DNA of 46,607 nt from NCBI GenBank assembly GCA_028355955.1, contig JAOMTQ010000010.1, positions 1 to 46,607 of the forward strand, in the 5' to 3' direction. The position numbers were made by a program, and so were the translations under genes. Positions 35,355-44,386 of this stretch are shown here, piece by piece. The DNA comes from Methylophilaceae bacterium. Lineage in GTDB: Bacteria > Pseudomonadota > Gammaproteobacteria > Burkholderiales > Methylophilaceae. Under the pieces are notes generated by a model that worked only from the letters and a program-made list of their open reading frames with translations, was not told the origin of the DNA and did no database searches. The first letter of the stretch is position 1; the number at the start of each line of letters is the position of its first letter.

Positions 35355-36463
35355 TTATTATTTTTTTTAAAAAAAGTTGGTATTAAATTTAGATTAAGTG
35401 ATCTTCTATAAATTAAATAAATAGCAATGCTAAGGAAAATAAAATGTGAGAACCAAGAGCCTATCCAAATACTAAGTTGTCCAGTTGCAATTAAACTATT
35501 AGAAATACTTATGGCATTATTGTAAATAACAAAGAGTAAAATCGCAGCAATTATATTTATTGACCTACCAGATCTTGGATTATTAAAACTCAATGGAATT
35601 GCAATTATTATAAGAATGAATGTAGATATTGGAAGAGAAAGTCTCCAAAGAAATTCCGCTTGAAACTTTTTATCTGAAAGGTTACCTATAAGTTCTGTTG
35701 TTTTTTTTGCCTCCATTTTTGAAACTCTTGCACCTACCGCAGAGAGTGAAGGAATATCTTTTTCAATTAAAATGCCATATTCTTTATATTTAACTGTAGT
35801 GAATTCCTCTGTTTCTCTGCCACCTTCATATCTTTTTCCATCAAGTAAAACGATATAGTTTTCACCCTTTTCATTGGTATGCCTTTTTCCTTTACTTGAA
35901 ACCATGACACCGAGCTTTCCATTCTGGTAAGACTGAATAAAAATATTATTGACTGTATTTCCTAGTTCACTAAATCCTTCTACATATAAAATTCTATTAT
36001 CAGACTTTGATTCTTTAAAAATTCCTGGACTAATCGCTGAAAACTCATCTCGAGTTTTCAGCCCGTTTTTATATTCTTCAACCTTTTGCACCGCCCATGG
36101 ACTGACGTGGAAAGAAAGAAACCCAATTAACAAAATAGTAGGAATTGAAAAATAAATGATAGGTTTTATTAGCTTTGACAGACTTAATCCAGAGCTTAGC
36201 CATACAATCATTTCACTATCCTTGTACCATCGACTTAGTGCCATTAAGATGGTCAAAAATAAAGTAATTGAGAGCAAAATAGGAAGATGTTTTAATAAAT
36301 TAAAAACTAAAATCGTATCAATCGTGTCATTAGGTATAATACCTTTTGCTGCAAGGCGGAAAACATAAACAATTCTCTGAGCGACAACGACTCCTGTAAG
36401 AATAAGAATTGTTGATATAGCTGTATAAAATAATTCTTTATTTAATTTTGTTTTATATAGCAT
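35351..36463 (-). CDS. lptF: LPS export permease LptF
   Basis: This 370-residue permease is the second half of the LptFG channel. It has the same 3-jellyroll-3 helix layout: VFNLLKHLPILLSITLFL, then WLSSGLSLSKLIKPI, then periplasmic FSAISPGIFKES, then FLWRLSLPISTFILIIIAIP. With lptA, lptB and lptC in the window, five of the seven Lpt machine genes are here; lptD and lptE are not. It is divergent from pepA across 43 bases, a conserved arrangement. Confidence 0.95.
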   Translation of the reverse strand: MLYKTKLNKELFYTAISTILILTGVVVAQRIVYVFRLAAKGIIPNDTIDTILVFNLLKHLPILLSITLFLTILMALSRWYKDSEMIVWLSSGLSLSKLIKPIIYFSIPTILLIGFLSFHVSPWAVQKVEEYKNGLKTRDEFSAISPGIFKESKSDNRILYVEGFSELGNTVNNIFIQSYQNGKLGVMVSSKGKRHTNEKGENYIVLLDGKRYEGGRETEEFTTVKYKEYGILIEKDIPSLSAVGARVSKMEAKKTTELIGNLSDKKFQAEFLWRLSLPISTFILIIIAIPLSFNNPRSGRSINIIAAILLFVIYNNAISISNSLIATGQLSIWIGSWFSHFIFLSIAIYLIYRRSLNLNLIPTFFKKNNK

Positions 36464-36506
36464 TTAAATAAGTTTAATTCTTATAGACAACATTAAGGAA
36501 TGTTAA

Positions 36507-37982
36507 ATGAAATTTCAACTAAAGTCAGATTCAATTTCAAAATTATCAGCTGATATTATCATATTGGCGATTAATAAAAGTAATAAGCTATGTTCTTCAC
36601 TGAGTTTAAACAAATCTTTTCAAGATAATCTTAATTTAATAATAAAGTTAGATGATCTTTCTAAAGATACAGGTTCGGTAAATATTGAGCATATACACGG
36701 GGCATTTAAAAGAGTATGTTTTGTTCGCATACAAAATCAAGATAGCTTTACCGAAGAAGATTTATTGAAATCAGCAAAAAATATTTTTAAAACTTTTAAA
36801 TCAATTAAATGTGGAGTGATAGCTTTACCGATTAACCAATTTGTAAATAAAAAAATTAATGAGGGTACTGTGGCCAACCTATTTACAAAGGCAGCCATAG
36901 ATGCGTCTTATGAAGTAAATTCTCTTAAATCTGATAAAAAAGTTTCAAAAAATAACTACCAAATAAATTTTCAAGCTAATAAGTTAGATAGTAATTTTAT
37001 TAAATTAGGGATAAAGGAAGGTCAAGCTATTGCAGAGGGTATGAATTTAACTAAAGATTTGGGTAATTTACCCCCTAATATTTGTACGCCAACATACCTA
37101 GCAAACCAAGCAAAAAAAATTGCTAAAGATTTTAAGATGAAATCAACAATATTAAGTCAGAAACAGATAGAGCAATTAAAGATGGGTTCTTTTTTATCGG
37201 TTGCAAAAGGTAGCAGACTAGAGCCAAAGTTCATAATCATAGAACACAAAAAAGGTAAAAAGTCTTCAAAGCCTATTGTTTTAGTTGGTAAGGGTATTAC
37301 ATTTGACTCAGGGGGCATCTCTCTAAAACCTGGGGCGGCAATGGATGAAATGAAATATGATATGTGTGGTGCTGCAACAGTTCTAGGAGTTATGAAAACT
37401 ATCGGTCTTTTGAATTTACCACTTAATGTAGTTGGATTAATCCCTGCGTGTGAAAATATGCCAGATGGGCTTGCGGTAAAACCAGGAGATATTGTAACAA
37501 GCATGTCTGGACAAACCATTGAAATCCTTAATACTGACGCTGAGGGGAGGTTGGTTCTTTGTGATGCATTAACATATGCAGAGAGGTATAAACCAGAAAC
37601 AGTAATTGATATCGCCACACTAACAGGTGCGTGTGTAATTGCTCTCGGTCATCATGCATCAGCAGTTTTTAGTAAGAGTGACGATCTTGCAAATGATTTG
37701 CTTGAGGCAGGTAAAAAATCAATTGATAAAGCATGGCGAATGCCTATTTGGGATGAATATCAACCTCTTTTAAATAGTAATTTTGCGGATATTGCCAATA
37801 TAGGTGGGAGAGCAGCAGGTAGCATTACAGCTGCATGTTTCTTATCAAGATTTACAAAAAAATATTCATGGGCACATATTGATATTGCCGGGACTGCTTG
37901 GAATTCTGGAGCAAATAAAGGTGCTACAGGACGACCAGTCAGCTTACTGAGTCAATTTTTAATTCATAAGACTAAAAAATAA
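36507..37982 (+). CDS. pepA: Leucyl aminopeptidase (M17)
   Basis: This 491-residue cytosolic aminopeptidase A uses two metal ions to release N-terminal residues; E. coli PepA also binds DNA as a regulator. The catalytic block is intact: [16 protein letters not shown] (metal-binding lysine and aspartate), [13 protein letters not shown], and signature [10 protein letters not shown]. The N-terminal macrodomain-like half is more divergent. An AAGGA ribosome site precedes the ATG. holC follows after 10 bases, as in most Proteobacteria. Confidence 0.97.
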   Translation: MKFQLKSDSISKLSADIIILAINKSNKLCSSLSLNKSFQDNLNLIIKLDDLSKDTGSVNIEHIHGAFKRVCFVRIQNQDSFTEEDLLKSAKNIFKTFKSIKCGVIALPINQFVNKKINEGTVANLFTKAAIDASYEVNSLKSDKKVSKNNYQINFQANKLDSNFIKLGIKEGQAIAEGMNLTKDLGNLPPNICTPTYLANQAKKIAKDFKMKSTILSQKQIEQLKMGSFLSVAKGSRLEPKFIIIEHKKGKKSSKPIVLVGKGITFDSGGISLKPGAAMDEMKYDMCGAATVLGVMKTIGLLNLPLNVVGLIPACENMPDGLAVKPGDIVTSMSGQTIEILNTDAEGRLVLCDALTYAERYKPETVIDIATLTGACVIALGHHASAVFSKSDDLANDLLEAGKKSIDKAWRMPIWDEYQPLLNSNFADIANIGGRAAGSITAACFLSRFTKKYSWAHIDIAGTAWNSGANKGATGRPVSLLSQFLIHKTKK

Positions 37983-37992
37983 ATTTATACTT

Positions 37993-38412
37993 TTGACTAA
38001 TATTAAATTTTTTTTTAACGTTGAAAATAAAATTGACTTAATTTGTTCGATACTTCCAGAGAGACTTATTAAAAAAAGAAATTCTCTGATTTATTGTTCA
38101 AGTGATATTCAATTAAATCTTTTGTCTGATCAATTATGGGGGGATCGTTTATATAGCTTTTTCCCTCATGAAGAAAACAATCATCATCATTTCAATAAGA
38201 TTACATTAAGCAATAAAAATATTGAGTGGATGGACGACACAATTATAAATATTTCATCTCAGATGATAGGAGGCTTTAATAGATACTTAAATTTATTTGA
38301 AATAGTATCTATTGAGGAAAAAGATAAAAAACTAGCGAGAATTAGATTTCAATACTTTAAAGATCGGGGCTATACCATTCAGAGTATTGATGCAAAAAAA
38401 ATTAAGTCTTGA
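37993..38412 (+). CDS. holC: DNA polymerase III chi subunit
   Basis: This 139-residue chi subunit links the clamp loader to single-stranded DNA-binding protein. The family pattern is weak but readable: N-terminal FFFNVENKIDLICSILPERLIK, then IYCSSDIQLNLLSDQLWGDRLYSFFPHE (W-x4-FxPH pattern). The start is TTG, 10 bases after pepA. The pepA-holC order is diagnostic. valS, which usually follows, is missing here; instead gcvH converges with an 11-base overlap. Confidence 0.87.
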   Translation: MTNIKFFFNVENKIDLICSILPERLIKKRNSLIYCSSDIQLNLLSDQLWGDRLYSFFPHEENNHHHFNKITLSNKNIEWMDDTIINISSQMIGGFNRYLNLFEIVSIEEKDKKLARIRFQYFKDRGYTIQSIDAKKIKS

Positions 38413-38776
38413 TTAGATCTAAGTATTTATCTTTTGATAAAAAATCAGTCTTCTGAACATTGTTCATTAGCTCTACTTGGCAAATCCAAATTTTAAAAGG
38501 GTCTTCGTTGATTTTTTCTGGCGCGGTCTCAATTTCAGGATTAATCAAAACTATTTTTCCATTTTCAGGAGCAATAATATCTGATGCCGTTTTGACAGAT
38601 TCAATTGAGCCAAGTGCTTGGTCTTTTTTGAAATTGCTATTTTTAGCTATTTCTACATATACGATATCCCCAAGCAAGTCTTGTGCAAAATCTGTAATAC
38701 CTAAAATAAAAGAAACTCCATTTGGTTTTAGCCAAATATGGTCTTTTGAATATATGATGTTATCTGGATATGCCAT
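38402..38776 (-). CDS. gcvH: Glycine cleavage system H protein
   Basis: This 124-residue lipoyl carrier protein shuttles the aminomethyl group between GcvP, GcvT and the lipoamide dehydrogenase. The lipoyl lysine is K62 in ESVKTASDI. HIWLKPNGVSFILGITDFAQ and LGDIVYVE are typical of the fold. gcvP and gcvT are not adjacent, so this is an isolated copy. It could serve the cleavage system encoded elsewhere or act only as a lipoate carrier. It starts close to the PBP gene's upstream region, divergent from it. Confidence 0.95.
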   Translation of the reverse strand: MAYPDNIIYSKDHIWLKPNGVSFILGITDFAQDLLGDIVYVEIAKNSNFKKDQALGSIESVKTASDIIAPENGKIVLINPEIETAPEKINEDPFKIWICQVELMNNVQKTDFLSKDKYLDLIKT

Positions 38777-38813
38777 TTAAATGTCTTATTTTATCAACAA
38801 TATACTTTTAATA

Positions 38814-38840
38814 TTGTTTTATAAAAAAAAATTGTATAAT
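38814..38840 (+). promoter_or_regulatory. Candidate promoter of the PBP7-like gene
   Basis: A perfect TATAAT (38835-38840) lies 33 bases before the preferred ATG at 38874, with TTGTTT (38814-38819) 15 bases upstream as a suboptimally spaced -35. This supports the downstream start, because the longer frame beginning at 38781 would start before the promoter. Confidence 0.5.
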
Positions 38841-38873
38841 TTATCCAATTATAAACGAGGATCAAAATTATCT

Positions 38874-39767
38874 ATGCATAAAATTTTTAGTTTTTTTTCA
38901 TCCTTCATCCTCCTTCTGAGTATTTCTTTTAACTCCTATTCTGACAATCAGTTTAATAACATTAATAGCAAGTTTGCAAAATATAAGTCTGACCCAAAAG
39001 TAAGGTCAGCCAAAGCGATGATTGTAAATCAAAAAAGTGGCAAAGTGATATACCAAAAGAATGCCTACTCAGAGGCATCGATTGCATCTTTAACTAAGCT
39101 AATGACGGCAATGGTTATAATTGATTCCAAAATTGATTTAAATAAGAAAATTAAAATTACAAAGCAAGATATTGATAGATTGAAGGGAACGGGCTCAAGA
39201 ATTCCGATTGGTTCATTGATAACTGGACATGACTTACTTAAAATTTCATTAATGTCATCTGACAATAGAGCGGCCTCTGCTTTAAGTAGAACTTACCCTT
39301 CAGGAAAGAAAGGTTTTATTAAAGCAATGAATATAAAAGCCCTTAAATTAGGTATGCATAACAGTAAGTTTGCAGATCCGACAGGCTTAAACAAAAGAAA
39401 TAAGTCTACAGCTAGAGATCTTGTTAGGATGGTCGAGGCTGCTTATCAATATCCAAAAATTAGAAAAATAACTACAACATCGCAAGAGACTTTTAGAATA
39501 GGCAAAAGAAAAAATGAAATTGGATTTGTAAATACTAATAGGCTAGTGAGAAAGGGTACTTGGGATATTGGGTTATCAAAAACAGGTTTTACGAGAGATG
39601 CAGGTCGGTGTTTGGTGATGCAGGCAACAATAAGCAATGAACCAGTAATAATGATTTTTTTGAATTCTTACGGCACATTAACAAGATTTGCAGATGCACA
39701 ACGAATAAGAAAGTGGATAAAAAAAGAATCAATAATGAATAAAATTAGTCAGATAGGTGTCAAGTAA
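38874..39767 (+). CDS. D-alanyl-D-alanine endopeptidase (PBP7/PbpG-like)
   Basis: This 297-residue periplasmic serine peptidase of the S11 (LMW PBP) family trims peptidoglycan peptides. It has a signal peptide (about 1-23) and all three penicillin-binding motifs: SLTK with S72 and K75, SDN, and KTG in LSKTGFTRDAG. The size fits PbpG (endopeptidase) better than DacA-type carboxypeptidases, which carry an extra C-terminal domain. The frame is open from 38781, but the ATG at 38874 has a GAGG ribosome site and places the signal peptide at the N-terminus. Confidence 0.9.
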   Translation: MHKIFSFFSSFILLLSISFNSYSDNQFNNINSKFAKYKSDPKVRSAKAMIVNQKSGKVIYQKNAYSEASIASLTKLMTAMVIIDSKIDLNKKIKITKQDIDRLKGTGSRIPIGSLITGHDLLKISLMSSDNRAASALSRTYPSGKKGFIKAMNIKALKLGMHNSKFADPTGLNKRNKSTARDLVRMVEAAYQYPKIRKITTTSQETFRIGKRKNEIGFVNTNRLVRKGTWDIGLSKTGFTRDAGRCLVMQATISNEPVIMIFLNSYGTLTRFADAQRIRKWIKKESIMNKISQIGVK

Positions 39768-39802
39768 ATAATTTTTTTTTGCACACTTTAAGCAATTCGA
39801 GT

Positions 39803-42289
39803 TTATAGCGCAGTGGTCTTTTTCTTAACGGTCTTTTTCTTAACGGTCTTTTTCTTAACGGTCTTTTTCTTATCTTTTTCTTCTAGTTCTTTTTTTGTGA
39901 TTAATTGAATGGCTTTATCAAGTTCTATATTTTCATAATTAAGATTCTTTGCAATGTTAACTTTAATTGCATCTCTTTGAAGATAAAATCCAAATCTACC
40001 CTTATAAACATCAATTGTTGAATTTGTAGTCGGATCAATACCTATTCTTCTTAAAGGTTTTAAAAGTTCCACAGCCTCGTCGTGTGTAATTTCAAAAATA
40101 TCGTCAGATTTCGGAATAGCTTTAAATTTACTATTGTGATTTACGTAAGGTCCAAACTGCCCAATACTCGCAATAATTTTTTTCCCTGTATCTGGATGAA
40201 TACCAAGGTCACGAGGAAGTGATATTAGTTTTTGAGCAATTTCCTCATTTAAATCAGGCAAGGGAATTGTTGGAGGAATAGTTACGCGTTTTGGTTTAAT
40301 TTTTGTATCTTCATCTTGAGTACCGAGTTGTAGGTAAGGTCCATAAGGGCCAATAAGAAGAAGAATATCAATATTTGTTTCCTTATCTTTTCCAACGACT
40401 TTTGGTTCTTGAGGCAAATCACCATTAGCACTTCTAGTAAATTTACATTCAGGATAATCAGAACAGGCAATAAAGTTACCTCTTCTCCCAAGTTTTGAAA
40501 GTAAAGGTTTGCCACATTTAGGACAATCTTCATCTATAGACTTTTGGGTTATTTTGGTTCTATCTAACTCACTTTTTTCTTTTATCTTTTTATCAAAATC
40601 CACCCAAAATGTTCGAAGCACTTTTATCCAGTCCTTGTTATCAGCAGCGATGTCATCTAGTTCAGCTTCCAAGTGAGCAGTAAAATCATAATCGACATAG
40701 TTACTAAAATGTTCTGTCAAAAAATCAATAACGACATTCCCTACATCTGTAGGAGTAAATCGCTTTTTATCTAATATAACGTAATCACGCTCTTGCAGGG
40801 TTGAAATAATGCTGGCATAAGTCGATGGTCTTCCAATACCAAACTCTTCAAGTGTTTTTACTAAGCTTGCCTCACTGTATCGGGGAGGTGGATCAGTAAA
40901 ATGCTGAACTCCATGAATACTATTAACCTCAAGTTGATCACCAACTTCGAGAGGGGGTAATTTTTTTGATTCATTATCTGTATCATCATTTTCTTGATCT
41001 TCGATATAGACGGACATAAATCCTGGAAATTTTGTGGTTTGGCCATTAGCTCTAAAAATATTTTCATTAGATCCAATTTGAAGGTCCACACTAACCACAT
41101 CGTAAACTGCAGATGTCATTTGGCAAGCTAAGGTTCTCCTCCAGATCATTTCATAAAGTTTAAATTGCTCTTCTGTAAGAAAGCTTTTAAGCTCTTTTGG
41201 TAACCTTGAAATATCTGTTGGTCTAATGGCTTCGTGTGCTTCTTGTGCATTTTTTGATTTCGTTTTATACATAATGGCTTTATTCGGTAAAAAATCTGCA
41301 GAATAGTTTTTTTTCAAATAGCCTCTTGCTTGTTCAATTGCCTCTTTAGAAAGTGTCATTGAATCAGTTCTCATATAGCTAATTAAACCAACCGCACCCT
41401 CTCCAATTTTAATACCTTCATAAAGTTGCTGAGCAATTATCATAGTACGTTTGGTTGTAAATCCTAATTTTCTTACACCTTCTTGTTGCATAGTGGACGT
41501 AGTAAAAGGTGAAGGTGGCTTTCTAGCCCTTTGTTTTTTATCAACACGACTCACTTTTGTTTTACCGGCACTTTTTAAAATTAATTCACCCACAATTTTT
41601 TTCTGTTCTTCTTCATTAGTAACTGTAAATTGCTCTACTTTTTTATTTTCAAGAGATACTAATTTTGATGAAAATTTTGAATCTTCTTTTTGAGTATCAA
41701 GATGAATAGACCAATATTCTTTTTTAAGAAATTTTTCAATCTCTTTTTCACGTTCAGTAATCAAACGAAGCGCAGGACTTTGAACTCGACCCGCTGATAA
41801 TCCATAGCGAATTTTTGACCATAATAAAGGAGATAAATTAAATCCGATTAAATAATCAAGTGCTTGTCTCGCCTGTTGAGCATGAACAAGGGGACTAGCA
41901 ATCTCTCGGGGTTCTTTAAGCGCATCGATAATTGCATTTTTAGTAATTTCTCCGAAAATAATTCTAGCAATTTTTTTATTTTTAATGAGTTTTTTAGAAT
42001 TTAGAATTTCAGCGATATGCCATGCAATTGCCTCACCTTCTCGATCAGGGTCAGTTGCGAGAAGAACTTCTTCTGAATTTTTGACTGCTTTTGAGATAGC
42101 ATCCATATGCTTCTTATTTCTGTCAATTAACTGAAAATTCATCTCAAAATTTTCAGTATTGATTCCTTGTGACTTTGGAAGAAGGTTTCTTATATGGCCA
42201 TAAGAGGCAAGCACTTTATATTCGCTGCCTAGATAGTTGCTGATAGTTTTAGCTTTAGAAGGCGACTCAACTATTAATAATTTTGACAT
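39803..42289 (-). CDS. topA: DNA topoisomerase I
   Basis: This 828-residue type IA topoisomerase relaxes negative supercoils. The N-terminal Toprim domain has LLIVESPSKAKTI and ATDPDREGEA. The active-site tyrosine is Y305 in SYMRTDS. One complete C4 zinc finger (CPKCGKP then CSDYPEC) is followed by three topo_C repeats around GPYGPYLQLG, GQFGPYVNHN and KGRFGFYLQRD. The C-terminus is a lysine tail encoded by a 15-base tandem repeat. Fewer zinc fingers than E. coli is usual for this repeat-type C-terminus. An element shared with ahpC lies 24 bases upstream. Confidence 0.97.
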   Translation of the reverse strand: MSKLLIVESPSKAKTISNYLGSEYKVLASYGHIRNLLPKSQGINTENFEMNFQLIDRNKKHMDAISKAVKNSEEVLLATDPDREGEAIAWHIAEILNSKKLIKNKKIARIIFGEITKNAIIDALKEPREIASPLVHAQQARQALDYLIGFNLSPLLWSKIRYGLSAGRVQSPALRLITEREKEIEKFLKKEYWSIHLDTQKEDSKFSSKLVSLENKKVEQFTVTNEEEQKKIVGELILKSAGKTKVSRVDKKQRARKPPSPFTTSTMQQEGVRKLGFTTKRTMIIAQQLYEGIKIGEGAVGLISYMRTDSMTLSKEAIEQARGYLKKNYSADFLPNKAIMYKTKSKNAQEAHEAIRPTDISRLPKELKSFLTEEQFKLYEMIWRRTLACQMTSAVYDVVSVDLQIGSNENIFRANGQTTKFPGFMSVYIEDQENDDTDNESKKLPPLEVGDQLEVNSIHGVQHFTDPPPRYSEASLVKTLEEFGIGRPSTYASIISTLQERDYVILDKKRFTPTDVGNVVIDFLTEHFSNYVDYDFTAHLEAELDDIAADNKDWIKVLRTFWVDFDKKIKEKSELDRTKITQKSIDEDCPKCGKPLLSKLGRRGNFIACSDYPECKFTRSANGDLPQEPKVVGKDKETNIDILLLIGPYGPYLQLGTQDEDTKIKPKRVTIPPTIPLPDLNEEIAQKLISLPRDLGIHPDTGKKIIASIGQFGPYVNHNSKFKAIPKSDDIFEITHDEAVELLKPLRRIGIDPTTNSTIDVYKGRFGFYLQRDAIKVNIAKNLNYENIELDKAIQLITKKELEEKDKKKTVKKKTVKKKTVKKKTTAL
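39815..39872 (-). repeat. 15-base tandem repeat encoding the TopA lysine tail
   Basis: The unit GGTCTTTTTCTTAAC (plus-strand sense) occurs three times exactly (39815-39829, 39830-39844, 39845-39859), with a fourth partial copy of 13 bases. Read on the coding strand each unit gives five residues (V-K-K-K-T), making a basic tail. The unit is a multiple of three, so gain or loss of copies keeps the frame. Confidence 0.95.
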
Positions 42290-42313
42290 ATGAGCAAAAA
42301 GAGTTCAGTTAAA

Positions 42314-42330
42314 AATTAAGCATGATAGTT
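42314..42330 (-). promoter_or_regulatory. 17-base element upstream of topA, shared with ahpC
   Basis: On the minus strand AACTATCATGCTTAATT ends 24 bases before the topA ATG; the same 17 bases precede ahpC at nearly equal distance. Here TTGTAT lies exactly 17 bases before TATCAT, giving a plausible sigma-70 promoter (-35 3 of 6, -10 5 of 6). Confidence 0.5.
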
Positions 42331-42378
42331 ATAAAAAACAAACTATACAAGCTTCTAATTAAAAATAGACTTTTTGAA

Positions 42379-42406
42379 AAATAAATTTCTTAATTGAAAT
42401 TTATTT
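42379..42406 (-). terminator. AT-only inverted repeat after the SDR gene
   Basis: AAATAAATTTC and GAAATTTATTT form a perfect 11-bp stem with a 6-base loop, 21 bases downstream of the SDR stop in the 138-base gap before topA. With almost no GC pairs it would be a weak terminator. The rest of the gap holds the topA promoter region; I see no gene in it. Confidence 0.4.
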
Positions 42407-42427
42407 ATAAATAATCTTTTTTATCTT

Positions 42428-43174
42428 TTATTTATGGGTGCTACCTCCATCAACATGGATCACTTCACCCGTGGTATATGTGGCAGTGGATAAAAGAAAA
42501 ACAACAGCTTTAGCAATATTTTTTGGTGCACCTTGTTTCTTTAAAAATGTTTGTGAAATTAGATTTTCTCGATAACCTGCTTCAGATTCTTGATTATTGT
42601 CAGGCCATAATATTGCACCTGGTGCTACAGCATTTACTCTCACATTTGGCGCTAGATCTATTGCCAACGATCTTGTGAGTGATGCTAAGCCACTTTTTGC
42701 AAGATTATAAATAATGTAATTTTTCTTTGGGTTGTTTTCATTTGCATCAGTAATATTGACTATTGATCCCTTTTGTTCATTCAAAAATTTTACTGCTGCC
42801 TGACATAAAAACAGAGGTGCTTTTAGGTTGGTTGAAATTAAATCATTCCAGTCATTTTCATTAAGGGTATTGATTTGGGAGGGGAAATAGCTTGAAGCAT
42901 TATTGACTAAGTAATCAAGTTGACCAAACCTTTTTATTACATTTGAAATAATATTTTCATACGAATCTACTTTGCATAAGTCGCCTTGCACAATATCTGT
43001 TGAATTACTTCTAATTTTATTGAGTTTGTCTTTTAGATATAGGGCATCTTCTTTTGAATTTTTATAGTGAATCATTACATCGATACCTGACTTATGTAAT
43101 TCTTCACAAATTGACGCCCCGATCCTTTTTGACCCGCCGGTGACAAGCGCTATTTTTTTGTTATTTGTTTTCAA
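42428..43174 (-). CDS. Short-chain dehydrogenase, pteridine reductase-like
   Basis: This 248-residue NADP-type SDR has the TGGSKRIG cofactor loop, an NNAS motif, and the YNLAK catalytic pair (Tyr-x3-Lys). The PGAILWP segment is typical of bacterial pteridine reductases (FolM/PTR1-like), which reduce dihydrobiopterin or dihydrofolate. HVDGGSTHK ends the protein. Pteridine reductase next to a MidA-type methyltransferase is a frequent betaproteobacterial pair. The start is TTG; no ATG lies upstream in frame near the gene. Substrate assignment is inference. Confidence 0.82.
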   Translation of the reverse strand: MKTNNKKIALVTGGSKRIGASICEELHKSGIDVMIHYKNSKEDALYLKDKLNKIRSNSTDIVQGDLCKVDSYENIISNVIKRFGQLDYLVNNASSYFPSQINTLNENDWNDLISTNLKAPLFLCQAAVKFLNEQKGSIVNITDANENNPKKNYIIYNLAKSGLASLTRSLAIDLAPNVRVNAVAPGAILWPDNNQESEAGYRENLISQTFLKKQGAPKNIAKAVVFLLSTATYTTGEVIHVDGGSTHK

Positions 43175-43231
43175 ATGGTTTGAGTTAATTTTTATATATA
43201 TTTATAGTAAAGTTATTATAATCTATCAGAT

Positions 43232-44386
43232 ATGACGAATTTACCTTCCCCTAGCAAACTTGAAGAATCAGTTCATGATGCCTTAAATCAGAGGTTAAAA
43301 AAAGAAATTATTCAATCAGGTGGCTCAATTTCTTTTTCATTATTAATGGATATTGTACTTTATGATGAAGAGCATGGTTATTACACCGGATATAAAGAGC
43401 AATTCGGAGAGTCTGGTGATTTTATTACAGCCCCTATGATTTCAAATATATTTACGAGATGTTTTTTGAATTCTTTTAAGGAGAATTTTCTTCATCTTCC
43501 ATCATTAATTCTAGAGTTAGGAGCGGGCAATGGTCAATTTGCAGTTGATTTACTTATAGCTGCAGAAAAAAATAATATTGTAATCAATCAATATTTCATC
43601 TATGAAATAAGTAAGAATTTAGTAAAAAGACAACAAAAGGTCTTGCAAAAAGAGTTATCGAAAGAAATTTTTTCTAAGGTTGTATGGGTTTCCGAAATTC
43701 CTGAAAACTTTGAAGGTATTATTTTTGCAAATGAATTTTTGGATGCGTTCCCAACAAATATTTATGAAGTAAAAAATAAACAAATATACGAAAGAAAGGT
43801 AGGCATTGAGAATAATCAACTGAATTGGAAAAGAGATGATAAGCCTAACCTTGAACTTGAAAGCACAATAGATATAGAAAATTTACCTACGGGATATATT
43901 TTTGAATACTCTAAGAATTTAGATGAATGGCTAAAAACTTTTTTTAAAACAATCAAAAAAGCCATGATTTTTTTTGTAGATTATGGATTTTGTCAAAATG
44001 AATTGTTTCATCAAGATAGAATGGAAGGCACTTTGATGTGCCATTACAAACATTATGCACATACTAATCCATTTGCATTTTTGGGAGCGCAAGATATTAC
44101 ATGGCATGTTAATTTCTCACATATCTCAAGGTTGGCAAAAAGTGCAGGTTGTAAGGTTAGTGGATTTGTTTCGCAGGCTAATTTTTTGATAAATACTGGA
44201 GCTTTAGATTTTTTAAGTGAACATGATCCTAATAATATTTCGGATTTTAAGATACATACAAATGCATTCCAAAGACTGACCTCACCAGCTGAGATGGGTG
44301 ACTTGGTTAAGGTGATAGGTATTATAAAGAATACAGACGCAAGCCTATTTGGATTTAATAATAATGATAGGAAATTTCAACTTTGA
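43232..44386 (+). CDS. SAM-dependent methyltransferase, MidA/NDUFAF7 (COG1565) family
   Basis: This 384-residue protein matches the family of mitochondrial NDUFAF7, an arginine methyltransferase needed for complex I assembly. Signatures are GDFITAPMISNIF near residue 67, SAM loop LELGAGNGQF, FANEFLDAFP, FFVDYGF, and GTLMCHYKHYAHTNPF. The bacterial substrate is unproven. It is divergent from the SDR gene across 57 bases. Its stop overlaps the trmB start as TTGA, suggesting coupled translation. Confidence 0.9.
   Translation: MTNLPSPSKLEESVHDALNQRLKKEIIQSGGSISFSLLMDIVLYDEEHGYYTGYKEQFGESGDFITAPMISNIFTRCFLNSFKENFLHLPSLILELGAGNGQFAVDLLIAAEKNNIVINQYFIYEISKNLVKRQQKVLQKELSKEIFSKVVWVSEIPENFEGIIFANEFLDAFPTNIYEVKNKQIYERKVGIENNQLNWKRDDKPNLELESTIDIENLPTGYIFEYSKNLDEWLKTFFKTIKKAMIFFVDYGFCQNELFHQDRMEGTLMCHYKHYAHTNPFAFLGAQDITWHVNFSHISRLAKSAGCKVSGFVSQANFLINTGALDFLSEHDPNNISDFKIHTNAFQRLTSPAEMGDLVKVIGIIKNTDASLFGFNNNDRKFQL

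Noticed and set aside
37157-37618. Minus-strand 153-codon open frame inside pepA
   Set aside because: It is antisense to the most conserved catalytic part of pepA; the open frame follows from codon bias in that block.
38781-38873. 31-codon N-terminal extension of the PBP7-like gene
   Set aside because: A perfect -10 box lies inside it, and the downstream ATG has a good ribosome site and an immediate signal peptide.
39815-39872. Tandem repeats considered as a CRISPR array
   Set aside because: Units are 15 bases and directly adjacent with no spacers, and they encode the TopA tail in frame.
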